DNA of 64,000 bases from Gymnothorax reevesii (Eukaryota; Chordata; Actinopteri; Anguilliformes; Muraenidae), in NCBI GenBank assembly GCA_029721435.1, contig CM056573.1, forward strand, positions 73,164,001-73,228,000, read 5' to 3'. Shown one piece after another: positions 1-10,804 of the stretch (the stretch's first letter is position 1; each line of letters opens with the position of its first letter). Made by a program: the position numbers and the translations under genes. The notes under the pieces are model-generated. The model saw nothing but the letters and a program-made list of their open reading frames with translations, ran no database searches and was not told the DNA's origin.

Positions 1-590
1 AACAGACCGTACAGTACATTAAATGTTTTATGTAGTACATGGTGTGCTTCGTAGTGCTAAATGTTTTTTTTTTAATACGTGCACACACCACCTCTTCTGA
101 TTTTGAAGCATATAATTATTCAGTTAAGTCTTACCTTATCTTTTGAGTGTTGTTTTGGACCTGGAGTGTTAAGGATGTGAAGGATGAAATCTTATGCTAT
201 TCAATCTAATCTGTAATACAAAACAAAAGCACTATCCAGACGTATACATATACGATGACTGCTTGTCATTGTTTTCATATACATCACCTACCTCAGACAA
301 ATTGCCGGGCGCTCTGTTGCAGATATTGGGTCCCGGAAATTTGTCTTCATTCTCTACATCACCGGCCCAACTCTCGAAAGCAGAAGGTCGAACAGCTCCC
401 AGCTAAGCAAAAAATAAGTTTGGAACCGATCATGGTGGAAATGGAGCTATTTCAGCAGTCAAAACTCGCCGAGGTGTTCCCTAGAGCTGAGAGTTTTATG
501 CACCCACACCCTCCTCTTCTTTCTCACTGCCATTCTCCTCCTCCTAATAACAAGTATTAGAATTCATTCTTTTTTCTGACGTTGAGACAA
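1..590. other. Unassigned flank
   Basis: No gene or repeat structure was recognised here. Short open frames exist on both strands but show no domain, no codon pattern and no start context. Confidence 0.5.
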
Positions 591-600
591 ACATGGCTGC

Positions 601-1376
601 AGATGCTGTAGCCGACACCGCACACCAAAACATTGGTCTCGGACGTGACGAGTTTTTGAAAACCCCGGCTATTATCAGCAGGTGACCCTCGGCGTCAGCA
701 GCAGGCACAATGCAACCACAATTGACCAGCGTCAAGCAGAGCGGAAAACAAAGCGGCAAACTGCTCTGGCGGTGGGGAAACAATAGAACCCAATGGGGTT
801 CAGCGTACAGCAGTGCGGCTACTGCATGCAATCTGAAAGCGCCTTAAGGCCCGTGGTATACTTGCTGAGGACACGTATGCATCATGGCTGTCACACGGCT
901 TTCACATCGTCAGCAGTGTGCCGCTTTGCTTTCCGCTCTGCTCGACGCTGGCCAATTGTGGTTGCGTTGTGCTTGCTGCTGACGCCAAGGGTCGCCTGTT
1001 GATAAGTGGGGTTTTCGAAAACACGTCTCCTCTGCGACCAATGTTTTGGCGTGTGGTGTGGCTATAGCATCTATAGACATGTATCCGTCTAATCATTAAT
1101 ATTAGTCACTCACCTATGTTTTTTGCTGTTTGGACTACTATTTTTCCTTGGTTGCATGAGTTCACGTATTGCGTTTCGCGGTCAAAGTTGAACCAAGTTG
1201 AACTTCGACCGCGGCAAGCAGTAGTGCAGCAGAGGCACAGTTATGGGCGTGGAAACGCAAGACTTTCCGCACTGCTCCATGGCAGCGGCAAACTGCTCTG
1301 GCGCTGGGGAAACGATTGAACCCAATGGGGTTCAGCGTACAGCGGTGCGGCTACTGTGTGCAATCTGAAAGCGCCT
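601..1376. repeat. GC-rich inverted-repeat element with an extra direct copy
   Basis: Positions 601-766 and 914-1072 are imperfect reverse complements (roughly 85% by eye), so the segment can fold into a large hairpin. Positions 754-845 recur as a direct copy at 1286-1376, sharing GAACCCAATGGGGTTC and flanking bases. This suggests a non-autonomous DNA element plus a partial second copy. No transposase is visible and the family is not assigned. Confidence 0.6.
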
Positions 1377-1686
1377 TCACGCGTATTCTGCGTTCATTTG
1401 AGGCGTCAGACGCACATTTTGACGCAAGGTAACGCGACGCGCACTCAAGATGCAATATTGACATGACCGCTAGAGGCGCTCGTGCGAATGGACATGGTGA
1501 CCGTTGCATGCACTACCCACCCGGCAATATGGGCAATACCAGCTTTTCACGATTTCCTGGGTAATTTCTGTTGTCTGCCCCAAGTGAAGACTTTCAGTCT
1601 TATGCGTTTTGCTGCGTACTGTTGTAGCAGGTATGTACACAGACACAGCGCGTTGTGTATGCGGACGTTTGATCAAGTATTAAGTA

Positions 1687-2940
1687 GGGTAGAGCGGGGT
1701 AAGATGCCCTTTGCTTGTAATTCAATTTCAGCTGTGCCCAGTAGGTGGCTCTTGACTTAAATAAATGCACTTCCTCCTGGAGGGAAATGCTCAGCAACAA
1801 GTGAGTCAACAGAGCAAGTGACGTGAGTACTTAAAGTGTTCGTGTTTTGACTGTCTTTTTTTATTTAACAAAAAAACCGATTTAAAAACCGATTGAATAA
1901 AAAAAATATTAGAATGCTTCAGGAGTCTGCAAGACATGTCAGTGTAACACTGAAGCCTTTTCTATGTATGAAAGGGGGTCCTGTGTGGTGATAATAGGAG
2001 AAATTTGGGTTAATGAGCCAAAACCAATATGGTAGTGCTGGGAGTAAGATGCCCTTTTTGGATTGGGGTAAGATGCCCCTAGGGAGGAAGGCCTCTTACC
2101 CCATTTTCACTCTCATTCACTCTGTGTCATGAGTTTTTTCTAAAAAAAAAAAAAAAAAAATGTGTTCTATTAATAGGAAATATACATATCTGACATGATG
2201 ATTTTTATAAAGAACTTGGGAATGGAATGTGTATCCATACATGTTACAAGTAGGGTCATATGGAGTTACACAATAATGAATCATATACATCAATGAAATA
2301 TATTGGGTGAAATGCATTATGGTCACCCTTAGTTTTAATGATTTTTCAAGGATACTCATATACATTCTATACCACTACATGTTTGTCTAATGTGGTGCCT
2401 CGTATTTTTTAGTATTCCACAAGATATAACCATCTTTTCCTTGCTGCATTTAATGCCAACAGTATACCATCTCTTGTGCATTGGTTTTTAGTCAGTTAAT
2501 AAAAAGTAAAGTTTTGGAGATTGTACCTCCTTTCTTTCCTCATTTCTTTAGCAAGGAAATTTCTAAAAAGATATTGATCTTTTGTATGATGTGTACCTGC
2601 CAATTAAGACAGCTATAATATGATAATTGCTCATGTGAAATGCAGTAAAATCTGTATATATTAGGCTTTACAAGTTATTCTAGATAAGGCGCTTCTTACC
2701 CCACCCAGAAGGGCATCTTAGCCCAGGGGTAGGGTAAGATTACCTTTTTTTTTTTTTTTCTTTTAAAAAGTAATTAAACATTAAAAAAATGTTCTATAGT
2801 GACTATACCAAATGTTTTGAGATGTGGTAGCCAACTTTACATACTATCCATTCAAGCAAAAAAAATATTAATTCATGTTGTTTACAAGTTATAAATAGGC
2901 CTATTCCTGCTTAAGTGGGGCATCTTACCCCGCTCTACCC
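1687..2940. mobile_element. Non-autonomous mariner-like element, GGGTAGAGCGGGG termini
   Basis: The two ends are perfect inverted repeats of about 23 bp starting GGGTAGAGCGGGG, and the element is flanked by TA at 1685-1686 and 2941-2942. TA duplication is the signature of Tc1/mariner elements. The inner part of the terminal motif (GGGGTAAGATGCCC) recurs inside near 2041-2080, and in reverse near 2093-2103 and 2693-2720, so terminal sequence has been duplicated internally. No transposase remains. Confidence 0.75.
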
Positions 2941-2942
2941 TA

Positions 2943-3540
2943 CACCGCGGCCCTAAATCCATAGGCCGAAGTAAAATTCACACCCCAGCGGTACTTATAT
3001 TAGATCAGCAGCAATATTTTTCTCTAGTGTTACCACTACAGCATGCCATGAGCCAATGAAAATAAATTTCAAAGGTTACTTAAATAATTGCTTGCTTAAT
3101 TAATATTCACTCAAAATGGTAGAAACAGCATAACAATCAAAAGATATACGCATGCACTTTATTTAATCATTCGTTGTTAATTGTTGTGTGCTTTGCATGT
3201 TGACGCAGAACATAAGAACATTCAGCATCGTCCAAAATACGGATATGCCGATGAAGAAGCCGGAAAACGGGTGAGAGTTTTTGTGAAACGTTTCTCTGAA
3301 TTTGCGTGTTGAGAAGGCATGAAAAGCCTTCATCAAGTATCGCAAACAAATGCAGATTGCTGGTGTCGTGAGAGAACGTGGGGCGTTCATTGGTCAACGT
3401 AAAATGTGAGAATACAGTCAAGTTGACTTCAAGTTGCAAATAAAGAGAAAAAAGGAAGCGATTGCTAAATTGTCCGGTCTGAAGGCCAAATGAACGATGG
3501 AATGCCCGTGATGGTATATAGAAATACAAACCACATTACG
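2943..3540. other. Upstream flank of foxa2
   Basis: Apparently unique, AT-rich DNA between the miniature element and the foxa2 upstream region. A 120-codon open frame lies on the minus strand (3167-3529) but has no recognisable domain and is not called as a gene. Confidence 0.4.
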
Positions 3541-3951
3541 CCTCCTCTCAGCTTTCTCAAGGAAAATAACATCACGCTGATGGGAATCTTTTCAGTTTAG
3601 ACTCTTATTTTCTCTATAGCCCAGGTGCAGGCCGAGAAGTTTCGCGTCTAGGTGTGAGTAGATTATTCAAATTGAGCGACAAAGAAGTACGGATTGGAGG
3701 CTTGCCTAGCGCAGAGGGCTACATCACTGCGTTTACAGCCAGTCGGCAACGTCATTTCAACTCAAGGCATCATTAGACGCTTTTCGGCGTCTGTGGGCAC
3801 TGCCGACCCGAAGACACACACGCGCCAATCCCTCACCAGACATTAAACCGACGAACTGGGTACCCGGTGGTCCGATATCTCTTTTGGACGCCTAGCCCAT
3901 CTGCTACAGAGAGAGGCTGTTAAACAAAACTAAGGGGCTGAAACTTCCACA
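3541..3951 (+). promoter_or_regulatory. foxa2: foxa2 proximal promoter and 5' UTR (approximate)
   Basis: This is the sequence directly upstream of the foxa2 start codon. It contains CCAAT boxes in both orientations (ATTGG near 3693, CCAAT near 3824) and no strong TATA box at a usual distance. The transcription start cannot be placed from sequence alone, so the border between promoter and 5' UTR is unknown. The call rests on position plus CCAAT motifs. Confidence 0.4.
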
Positions 3952-4020
3952 ATGCTTGGAGCAGTCAAAATGGAAGGACAAGAACATGCAGATTGGAGCA
4001 CCTATTACGGAGAACCTGAG
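3952..4020 (+). CDS. foxa2: foxa2 coding exon 1 (forkhead box A2)
   Basis: This short first coding exon encodes 23 residues beginning MLGAVKMEG, the characteristic N-terminus of vertebrate FOXA2, and ends at a GT donor (gttggt at 4021). It is in phase 0 with the acceptor at 4906, so the reading continues as ...GEPE/CYASV... in exon 2. A short 5' coding exon followed by one large exon is the known FOXA2 gene structure. The start was chosen because it gives the family N-terminus and an in-frame splice; a downstream ATG at 4928 would lose 30 conserved residues. Confidence 0.93.
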
Positions 4021-4906
4021 GTTGGTAGCTTATATTTTTTTCCGCAGAAAGCCAATCCCATTTTATACAATTCAATATTAGCCCTGAGATAATATTAAGA
4101 GAGTGATCAAATATTGACTTGAGGCGCCTCCAAATCCACCCAATCTCTGTGCTTCGCTATCCTAACAAAGTTGAGTTAGGTGTGTCGAGGGAACTTCCCT
4201 CTCTCATCGAACTGTGATGATATTTATACATATAGCCTAATTTTTTTTACTACAGTACTGATCCGTTTAGTTTGCATATAGGTTGCATTAATTCACATAT
4301 GACGTTCAGTTTGATTGTCCTCGTGGGTGTGTACAGTCCTGTGTCGTCTTAATGATTAGGATTTTTTTAATTAATGTTTTGCTAGTTCTTAGATTGTTTT
4401 CACTTAACTGGTTCTGGATTCGATCAAGCAGTTAAGTATATAAGACAGAAACTAGCGAAACATTCATTTTTAAAGCAGGCACTCAAATGCGAAAAATGTC
4501 GACTCATTTTTAAAATATCTATTTCATAGTAGGCCTATATTGTTTGGGTATTATCGACAATGGCTTATAGTATCTACTTAAAGTATGCAGACTAAATTGA
4601 AACAAATAATTTGGCTAGAAACGTTAAGGCTATAGCAAGTAGGCTACTGGTAAATAATTTGATATGTTTGAACTCGTAATTTATGGACTCTTGGGAGCAT
4701 AGACTAATAAAAAAAATATGATCAGATTGTGATAAGCCTAGTCAACAACAATCAACAACAAATTTGATTCATGATTACATGCGCAAATGTTTGCAAATTT
4801 ACGCATTTAACGCATTTACCCGTGCGGTGAAAAATAATTACTGTCTAGAAGAAAACGCAACCTACGAAACAAATGTTTAACTTCACCACTTGCTTTCTCT
4901 TGTCAG
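4021..4906 (+). promoter_or_regulatory. foxa2: foxa2 intron 1 with forkhead-type motifs
   Basis: This 886-bp intron has a GT donor at 4021 and a pyrimidine-rich AG acceptor at 4905-4906. It holds TATTGACTT at 4112-4120, a perfect match to the classical HNF3/FOXA site, and TGTTTGC at 4788-4794, another forkhead core. Introns of foxa2 genes are known to hold notochord and floor-plate control elements. Binding and autoregulation here are inference from motif matches only. Confidence 0.5.
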
Positions 4907-6067
4907 TGTTATGCATCCGTTGGAAGCATGAACGCTGGACTTGGAATGAACTCTTTGAACGGCTACATGGGAATGCCAGGCATGAGCTCGCAGTCTAACA
5001 TGACTACCGGCCCCATGAGCATGTCCTGTGTGAACGCGGGCCTGAGCCCTTCCATGACAGGGATGTCTCCTGGCGCTGGAGCGATGCATGGGATGAGCAC
5101 AGGAATGGCGAGTATGACAGCAGCACTTAGTCCAAACATGAGTCCCATGTCCGCACAGCCTCCCTCCATGAACTCCTTACCGTCGTATAACAACATGAAC
5201 TCTATGAGCCCAATGTACGGCCAGTCGAATATCAATCGATCCCGGGACCCCAAAACGTACCGAAGAAGCTACACGCACGCCAAACCACCTTACTCGTATA
5301 TTTCACTCATCACCATGGCTATCCAGCAGTCTCCGAGTAAAATGCTCACTCTGAGCGAAATCTATCAGTGGATCATGGACCTTTTTCCGTTTTACCGCCA
5401 GAACCAGCAGCGTTGGCAGAACTCTATTCGGCACTCCTTATCTTTCAACGACTGTTTCCTCAAAATGCCCAGGTCTCCGGATAAGCCGGGGAAAGGCTCT
5501 TTTTGGACCCTCCACCCGGACTCCGGAAACATGTTTGAAAACGGCTGCTACCTGAGGAGACAAAAACGGTTTAAGTGCGACAATATACCCTGCAAGGAGT
5601 CAGGCAGGAAAACTTCCGAGGGTGGATCTAACAGCAGCTCAGAGAGCTGCAACGGCAATGAATCCCCCCGGTCCAATTCGCCCTCAAGAGACCAGAAAAG
5701 GTTGAGTTTGGACTTAAAGTCAGGACAGGGACAGAGCCCTGACCACACATCCTCACCGACCGCGCAAACCCAGCATCTTCTCTCTCAGCACCATTCAGTC
5801 CTTGCACACGACGCACACCTGAAGACGGAGCATCATTACTCCTTTAATCATCCATTCTCCATAAATAATCTAATGTCCTCGGAACAGCATCACAAAATGG
5901 ACTTAAAAACGTATGAACAATTGATGCATTACTCCGGATACGGTTCCCCGATGACCGCTGCACTTTCAATGGGTTCAATGGCGAGTAAAGCGGGGCTAGA
6001 TTCACCAATACCCCCTGACAACTCTTACTTTTCAGGTGTGTATTCTAGACCCATTATGAACTCCTAA
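4907..6067 (+). CDS. foxa2: foxa2 coding exon 2: forkhead transcription factor FOXA2 (HNF-3beta)
   Basis: Encodes residues 24-409 of a winged-helix pioneer transcription factor that acts in the nucleus in endoderm, notochord and floor-plate development. The N-terminal part is rich in Met, Ser and Gly, as in the family. The forkhead domain covers about residues 147-241, with helix 3 at about 189-207 (core [15 protein letters not shown]) and wing motifs [15 protein letters not shown] just before the domain (Thr at about 146) matches the known Akt site of mammalian FOXA2. C-terminal conserved region [11 protein letters not shown] (about 339-349) is the Groucho/TLE-binding type motif, followed by MDLKTYEQ and the terminal [10 protein letters not shown]. 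Length 409 equals the usual fish foxa2 length as recalled. Odd points: Met at residue 210 (5465-5467), where family members as recalled have Val, and a divergent linker (DNIPCKESG) after the forkhead domain. It is intact and not a pseudogene. It could be one of two paralogues in a duplicated genome. Confidence 0.96.
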   Translation, partial: CYASVGSMNAGLGMNSLNGYMGMPGMSSQSNMTTGPMSMSCVNAGLSPSMTGMSPGAGAMHGMSTGMASMTAALSPNMSPMSAQPPSMNSLPSYNNMNSMSPMYGQSNINRSRDPKTYRRSYTHAKPPYSYISLITMAIQQSPSKMLTLSEIYQWIMDLFPFYRQNQQRWQNSIRHSLSFNDCFLKMPRSPDKPGKGSFWTLHPDSGNMFENGCYLRRQKRFKCDNIPCKESGRKTSEGGSNSSSESCNGNESPRSNSPSRDQKRLSLDLKSGQGQSPDHTSSPTAQTQHLLSQHHSVLAHDAHLKTEHHYSFNHPFSINNLMSSEQHHKMDLKTYEQLMHYSGYGSPMTAALSMGSMASKAGLDSPIPPDNSYFSGVYSRPIMNS

Positions 6068-6315
6068 ATTTTTCCGCAAGTGACTGACATTTTCTGGAAC
6101 TTTGTACATTTGTAATATTATCGTTTGGACGAATGTATTCTTTTTATTTTTTTATTAGACCTATGTTTCCCACTGAATTTGCTTGTCGTTTTTTGGTAAT
6201 TAGTTTGTAATGGGTTGTTAATATGTGAATTTTTTTGTTGTCAGGCTGATACGATGGCTTTTAACACAGACCAAACATGACTTACTGTTGCTAAATAAAG
6301 GCTGAAAATAACGAA
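6068..6315 (+). terminator. foxa2: foxa2 3' UTR and poly(A) signal
   Basis: AATAAA lies at 6294-6299, about 230 bp after the stop codon, in an AT-rich 3' UTR. Cleavage would be expected shortly after; the exact site is not visible. A longer alternative 3' end cannot be excluded. Confidence 0.7.
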
Positions 6316-6562
6316 GCTGCTAATTGAATTTTACATGCAATATGGAGACCCTCGGTTCTTAGCGTAATATTTATTTATGGCTTGTAAACGTGTAGTTGAC
6401 AATAAGGAGAGAATCTACATTAAAGTGTCACTTGTTTTTTCCGGACCTAGACCAACTGGTTTCTATTGCCAGTTATTCGAAATCAAAACTAGCCTATAGT
6501 TCGTCATTAATGATTGCATTAATTTCCGAAATTCCCTTGAAAGATGATGATGATTATGATTA

Positions 6563-6563
<1 letters not shown>

Positions 6564-6604
<41 letters not shown>
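6564..6604. repeat. (TTA)n microsatellite
   Basis: Pure TTA trinucleotide run. Confidence 0.95.
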
Positions 6605-6832
6605 GTAATTTCGATATTGTGCCAATTTTTCTTCTGTTGAGTTAATGGATGAAGAAAACCATACGGGATTGGTTCAATTAAATATTTTCATACAATTTCA
6701 ATGGGCAGCATGGAAATAAGCCCGCAACGCAGCCATATTCTGTTTTTAAAGACTGTCGCAGCCGTTAAACTAAAAGCGTAATACAAGAGAAATTGAGGTA
6801 GAATGAAGGGGACACCCGTTTATTACAGGCCC

Positions 6833-6910
6833 TATTATATTATATTATATTATATTATATTATATTATATTATATTATATTATATTATATTATATTATAT
6901 TATATTATAT
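6833..6910. repeat. Pentanucleotide microsatellite (TATAT-type)
   Basis: About 15 tandem copies of a five-base AT unit, almost without interruption. Confidence 0.95.
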
Positions 6911-7267
6911 ATTGATCTAGAGGAAACCTTGCAGTGTTTCAGTACACTATCTGAGCTTCGCTCAAACATAAAAAGGAACTATGCAAACGTATCGCGAACG
7001 GCATGAGATCAGAGCAAAAAGCTGATAGTCTGGTTTTAGATGTTGTCAGTTATAAACCAACGCAAAGAAAAGCAGGATTTCGCCTGCCTTTTACACATTT
7101 TATGGGATCGATGAGTTATAAAGGCACTTTTATAGCGTACTTGTTGTGTTACTTATTTTTTATCGACCTTCCTTTATTTATTAATTTATTTAGCTATTTA
7201 TCAGAGTCTCAAAAATGTGAACAAACTTAAGGCCTTACATAGCTATGCTTTCAAAAAACAATAACAG

Positions 7268-7322
7268 ATTATTATTATTATTATTATTATTATTATTGTT
7301 GTTGTTGTTGTTGTTGTTGCTG
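7268..7322. repeat. Compound (ATT)n(GTT)n microsatellite
   Basis: ATT units pass directly into GTT units. The same compound structure occurs again at 7659-7714 and 15424-15475, so this may be a recurrent mutational form in this genome. Confidence 0.9.
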
Positions 7323-7658
7323 TAATCCTCTTCTTCGTCGTTAACATCATTATTCCTTCCATTACGTCGTCATCATCATGATCGAAATCTTCAATACCAC
7401 CATGGTATAGTGCTGCAACTTAACATCACTGAAGTTTAGATGAACAGCATGGGCAATAGGCTTGTGAAAATGATGCGTAGAACGCTAGAAGATGACCTCG
7501 TTTTTACTACTATCTGCATATGTTAGAGATCTATTTAAATTCATTTGACTCTCTACAATGAAAAATTCCGCTTATTTTTGATTAAATCACAGTTAACCAC
7601 GTTTAAACGAGAAATATGTTTTGCTCGATGAACGATCCGAAGTAGGTCGTCTTCTTCC

Positions 7659-7690
<32 letters not shown>

Positions 7691-7714
7691 GTTGTTGTTG
7701 TTGTTGTTGTTGTT
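7659..7714. repeat. Compound (ATT)n(GTT)n microsatellite
   Basis: Second copy of the compound repeat type; ATT units followed by GTT units. Confidence 0.9.
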
Positions 7715-8360
7715 ACTACTACTTTTTACAGCTAGTTCTTCGAGTCATTGATTCCGTTAATGCAACCTAAATAAAGCCCAAACATGAACAATCAGAGGAG
7801 CCGTAATACAGTGCTTTGAGACAGGAGGGTCTTTGAAGCAATCTCGTTCCTCTTTTTCTCTCGTTCTTTCTTTGTGTCCCCCCGGCGGGAGGACACACAA
7901 GTTGCGCTGTAAGCATGACATTTGTTTCATTATCACATAAAGGCTTCCTGGGGCGTTACAGAAGATGCGGAAAATTGGTCAGTTCGATAACAAATGGAGG
8001 CTGAGGATGATGCTCTAACCTCTTATCTTCTATCACTCAGCCATTGTCATGGAGGTACTTTAAAGCTATCCAGTGTTTATCTCTTTACTGATTCTATGCG
8101 ATAAAACAGTTCTTCATCGAATAATTTCCAACAACGGCATGCCATCGCAACCGGTCGACACAATGAAAGCCTATCGAGCTCTTTTTCTGGGTCTGTCATC
8201 TCGTCAGCTCGCGCTGATAATACTGTTTTACTCCAACTATGCCATTTCTGTCTCCGTGTCCAACGCAAGCTCCTTCTTCGGATGTGTAGCTACTCAGTGC
8301 ATCGGCTCCATTCCTTTCCCCCATTCCTCTCAATATCGTCTTTCTAACAGCTGTGATCTG
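7715..8360. other. Unique 3' flank of foxa2
   Basis: Non-repetitive DNA. Moderately long open frames occur on both strands between 8073 and 8387, but they overlap antisense to each other and show no domain, so none is called. Confidence 0.4.
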
Positions 8361-8363
8361 CGA

Positions 8364-8383
8364 GTAAACAAAGCCAGTAAACA
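8364..8383 (+). promoter_or_regulatory. Paired forkhead motifs GTAAACA x2
   Basis: Two perfect forkhead cores GTAAACA lie at 8364-8370 and 8377-8383, 13 bp apart and in the same orientation. Each is followed by a SOX-like extension (ACAAAG and ACAATG). The position about 2.1 kb after the foxa2 poly(A) signal suits an autoregulatory or enhancer element. Function is inference. Confidence 0.4.
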
Positions 8384-8389
8384 ATGAAA

Positions 8390-9302
8390 GGACAAAGCAA
8401 ACAGTTGTAGCCTATACGTGAACGACCAAATTCCAGGATTTTAAACTTTGAATAGTAGGATGTCATATAGGCTTATCATTGAATTTACAAAGATATCAGA
8501 TTTCGCCCTTTTTAGACCTACAGAGTTGACCTGAATTATTATAGCACACATTGATCAATATCTTGGGAAAGCAACCATTTTTTAACTAGCCGGCAGTGAA
8601 CTCTTTGCCTTGTGTTAAAGTCAATAGTGGTAGAGTTTGAGTTCAAATAAATGTCGTGATACCTCGAGCCTTGCACAGATGACTTTCAGGCGACGCTGTA
8701 AAGCAGGGCTCCACAGTTTTGGCGTAGCATCGGCAGCGGCTTGATCAGGTAGGCACCTCTGGCTACTTCCACGTTAATCGACTACATAGTAGTGAGTAAC
8801 TCTTTGGGAAATGATCGTGTCTACACCTACGGTCAACTACATTGCGTTTAATCAATTGAAATATTCTGCACAATACGGATTTCGGAACAGCAATCCTCGC
8901 GCAGGCCCCATTGGATACCAGAAGCCATAAAAAAGTAAAATGGAAGTTCTGTGGGATTTCTCATGTAAGCTAGCAGTTGGTCTCTAGGGTCCCAGGTCCA
9001 AGAGACATGTTAGCAACTGCAGCCGGCTGGCAAAATTGGATTTGTCCACGTTTAGTTAGTCCAGCATGTATGGCCTTTTTTCTTTCCTTAGTCGCAAAAT
9101 TTAGACAAAAATGACCTACGTAATATCTCCTCTTCCCTCATGTCTTGATTGTTTAGTAATTGGAAGATATGTGGCTGGTTCTCCATCCGTTATTAAATGT
9201 TGTATTGCTTTTTAACTGTAGCTATAGCTTCCTCCGTCGAACATTCACAATTATTCTGTTCGTTCGAAGCCGCGCTTATTGAGCAAGCATCTGCAATATA
9301 TG
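8390..9302. other. Unassigned intergenic DNA
   Basis: No gene, terminal inverted repeat or microsatellite was recognised in this stretch. Confidence 0.4.
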
Positions 9303-9361
9303 ATTGCCCTAGTTAGCCTGATATTGTTAGCCTGATTATTCTGATATTGAATATATATATT

Positions 9362-9407
<46 letters not shown>

Positions 9408-9483
9408 CAATATATGATATTGAATATATATATATTCAATATCAGAATAATCAGGCTAACAATATCAGGCTAACTAGGGCAAT
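9303..9483. repeat. Perfect AT-rich palindrome, 58-bp arms
   Basis: Positions 9303-9360 are the exact reverse complement of 9426-9483. The 65-bp centre is almost pure A/T with further self-complementary AT runs. Left and right arms begin and end with ATTGCCCTAG and its complement. No flanking duplication or transposon terminus is recognised. It may be a foldback element, a palindromic AT-rich repeat or an assembly artefact. Confidence 0.85.
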
Positions 9484-9489
9484 ATATAA

Positions 9490-10600
9490 TATATAAATAT
9501 ATATATTTTTTTTATCTCATCATGTAAAGACATTTGTTGTTTTTTTTTTTTTCTTTCAGTGGTGTTTGTGATCTATTGGCCGAATCGGTCAAATACATGT
9601 TTTAAACAACAAGAGAGCAATGAAGAGAAACACAACCGCGCTCAGATTTTTTACTTAATTTTATTTAGCAATTTTCGTGATTTGCAGAACAATGGCAACA
9701 TTAAAAAATCACTGATTGGCAATGACTATTTTTAGTATAGAATGTAACCATAAAATCGTTATGGGGAAAACATTTCTCAGCATTTGGGAAAATAAATCCT
9801 CATAATTAAAAAAAAATAAAATATACTGTTATTCTTGCCATTAGTATTGTTATATTAATTTGTTTTTGCAGATCTCATTTCTTATTCAATGCAGCCTAAT
9901 ATGAAAGGTTAATCGATTTTAAATAATGCTTTTTCTCCCATGAATTCTGGGAGTTTTGCATGTCCGCGGATCTGTACATAACTCGATATCGGAGTAGGCT
10001 ATATATGCACGTACCCCTTTCCTGACTCTTTGATACGGGTATAACTTCAGCCAAACACACTTCAGGGCAGAAATTAAATGAAATACTGTCTCACTATGCA
10101 GTTTCCAAGGTAGGCTAACCGACTGCCTGCTGCCGGACAGCTTTGCTCATGATCTGGTGGCAAGGACCTGTCGAATTCCACTGAGTTATGTCTCCTGGCT
10201 CAGTTCAGTTTGTGAAGTTATCTCTTAGCCGATTTAAGAAGATGTTTTAACTCAACAACACCCTTTATAACATTGGTTCAATTATTATTGCATTTGTAAC
10301 CGCCTTACAGACCAAGCACTCTCTGAGAACTCAGACACCATTGAGTCAAGTAGGCCTGTCACTTTCCAAAATTATCTTCATTACACTAAAAAAAATTAAA
10401 TGTCATATTTGCTTAAAATATTATGTCAACTGGTTCCTCAAAAATAAAATCGTTAACTTCCGATTAATTGATTATTTGAAACTAGTTTAAACACTTAGAA
10501 TTTGGTAGGCCTGACCTAAATCTAAAACAACCAGTTTTCGTGTGTCGACCTACTGCTTATTAGGCCCTATGCTATTCTGACAACAATGTCGCCGAAATAA
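9490..10600. other. Unassigned intergenic DNA
   Basis: AT-rich unique sequence with homopolymer runs. No gene was recognised. Confidence 0.4.
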
Positions 10601-10760
10601 TCTAGCTCCGCTTCTTGGAAAATTATCCTATACAATATAAGCAAAGAATCCAATGCCCAGCAAAGGGGATATCGCTGTCATACCAGAACAAATGTTTCAA
10701 ATGCCACCAGAAGAAGGAAATGCCATCACGAAAGGCAGTGGTAGCAGATCACCGGCGACC

Positions 10761-10782
10761 TGTTTGCTGTTGTCATAGCAAC
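10761..10782 (+). promoter_or_regulatory. Forkhead core next to an RFX X-box-like site
   Basis: TGTTTGC (10761-10767) is followed by GTTGTCATAGCAAC (10769-10782), which matches the inverted half-site layout of RFX X-boxes with one deviation in the left half. The surrounding 10600-10800 is non-repetitive. Forkhead plus RFX sites are typical of ciliary gene control. Target gene and activity are unknown. Confidence 0.35.
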
Positions 10783-10804
10783 CAGCTCGGCGATGGTGCG
10801 TAAA

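Noticed and set aside
3167..3529. 120-codon open frame upstream of foxa2 on the minus strand
   Set aside because: No domain, no splice context, low-complexity composition; length is within chance for this much sequence.
8073..8387. Open frames on both strands downstream of foxa2
   Set aside because: They overlap antisense to each other and show no recognisable protein feature.
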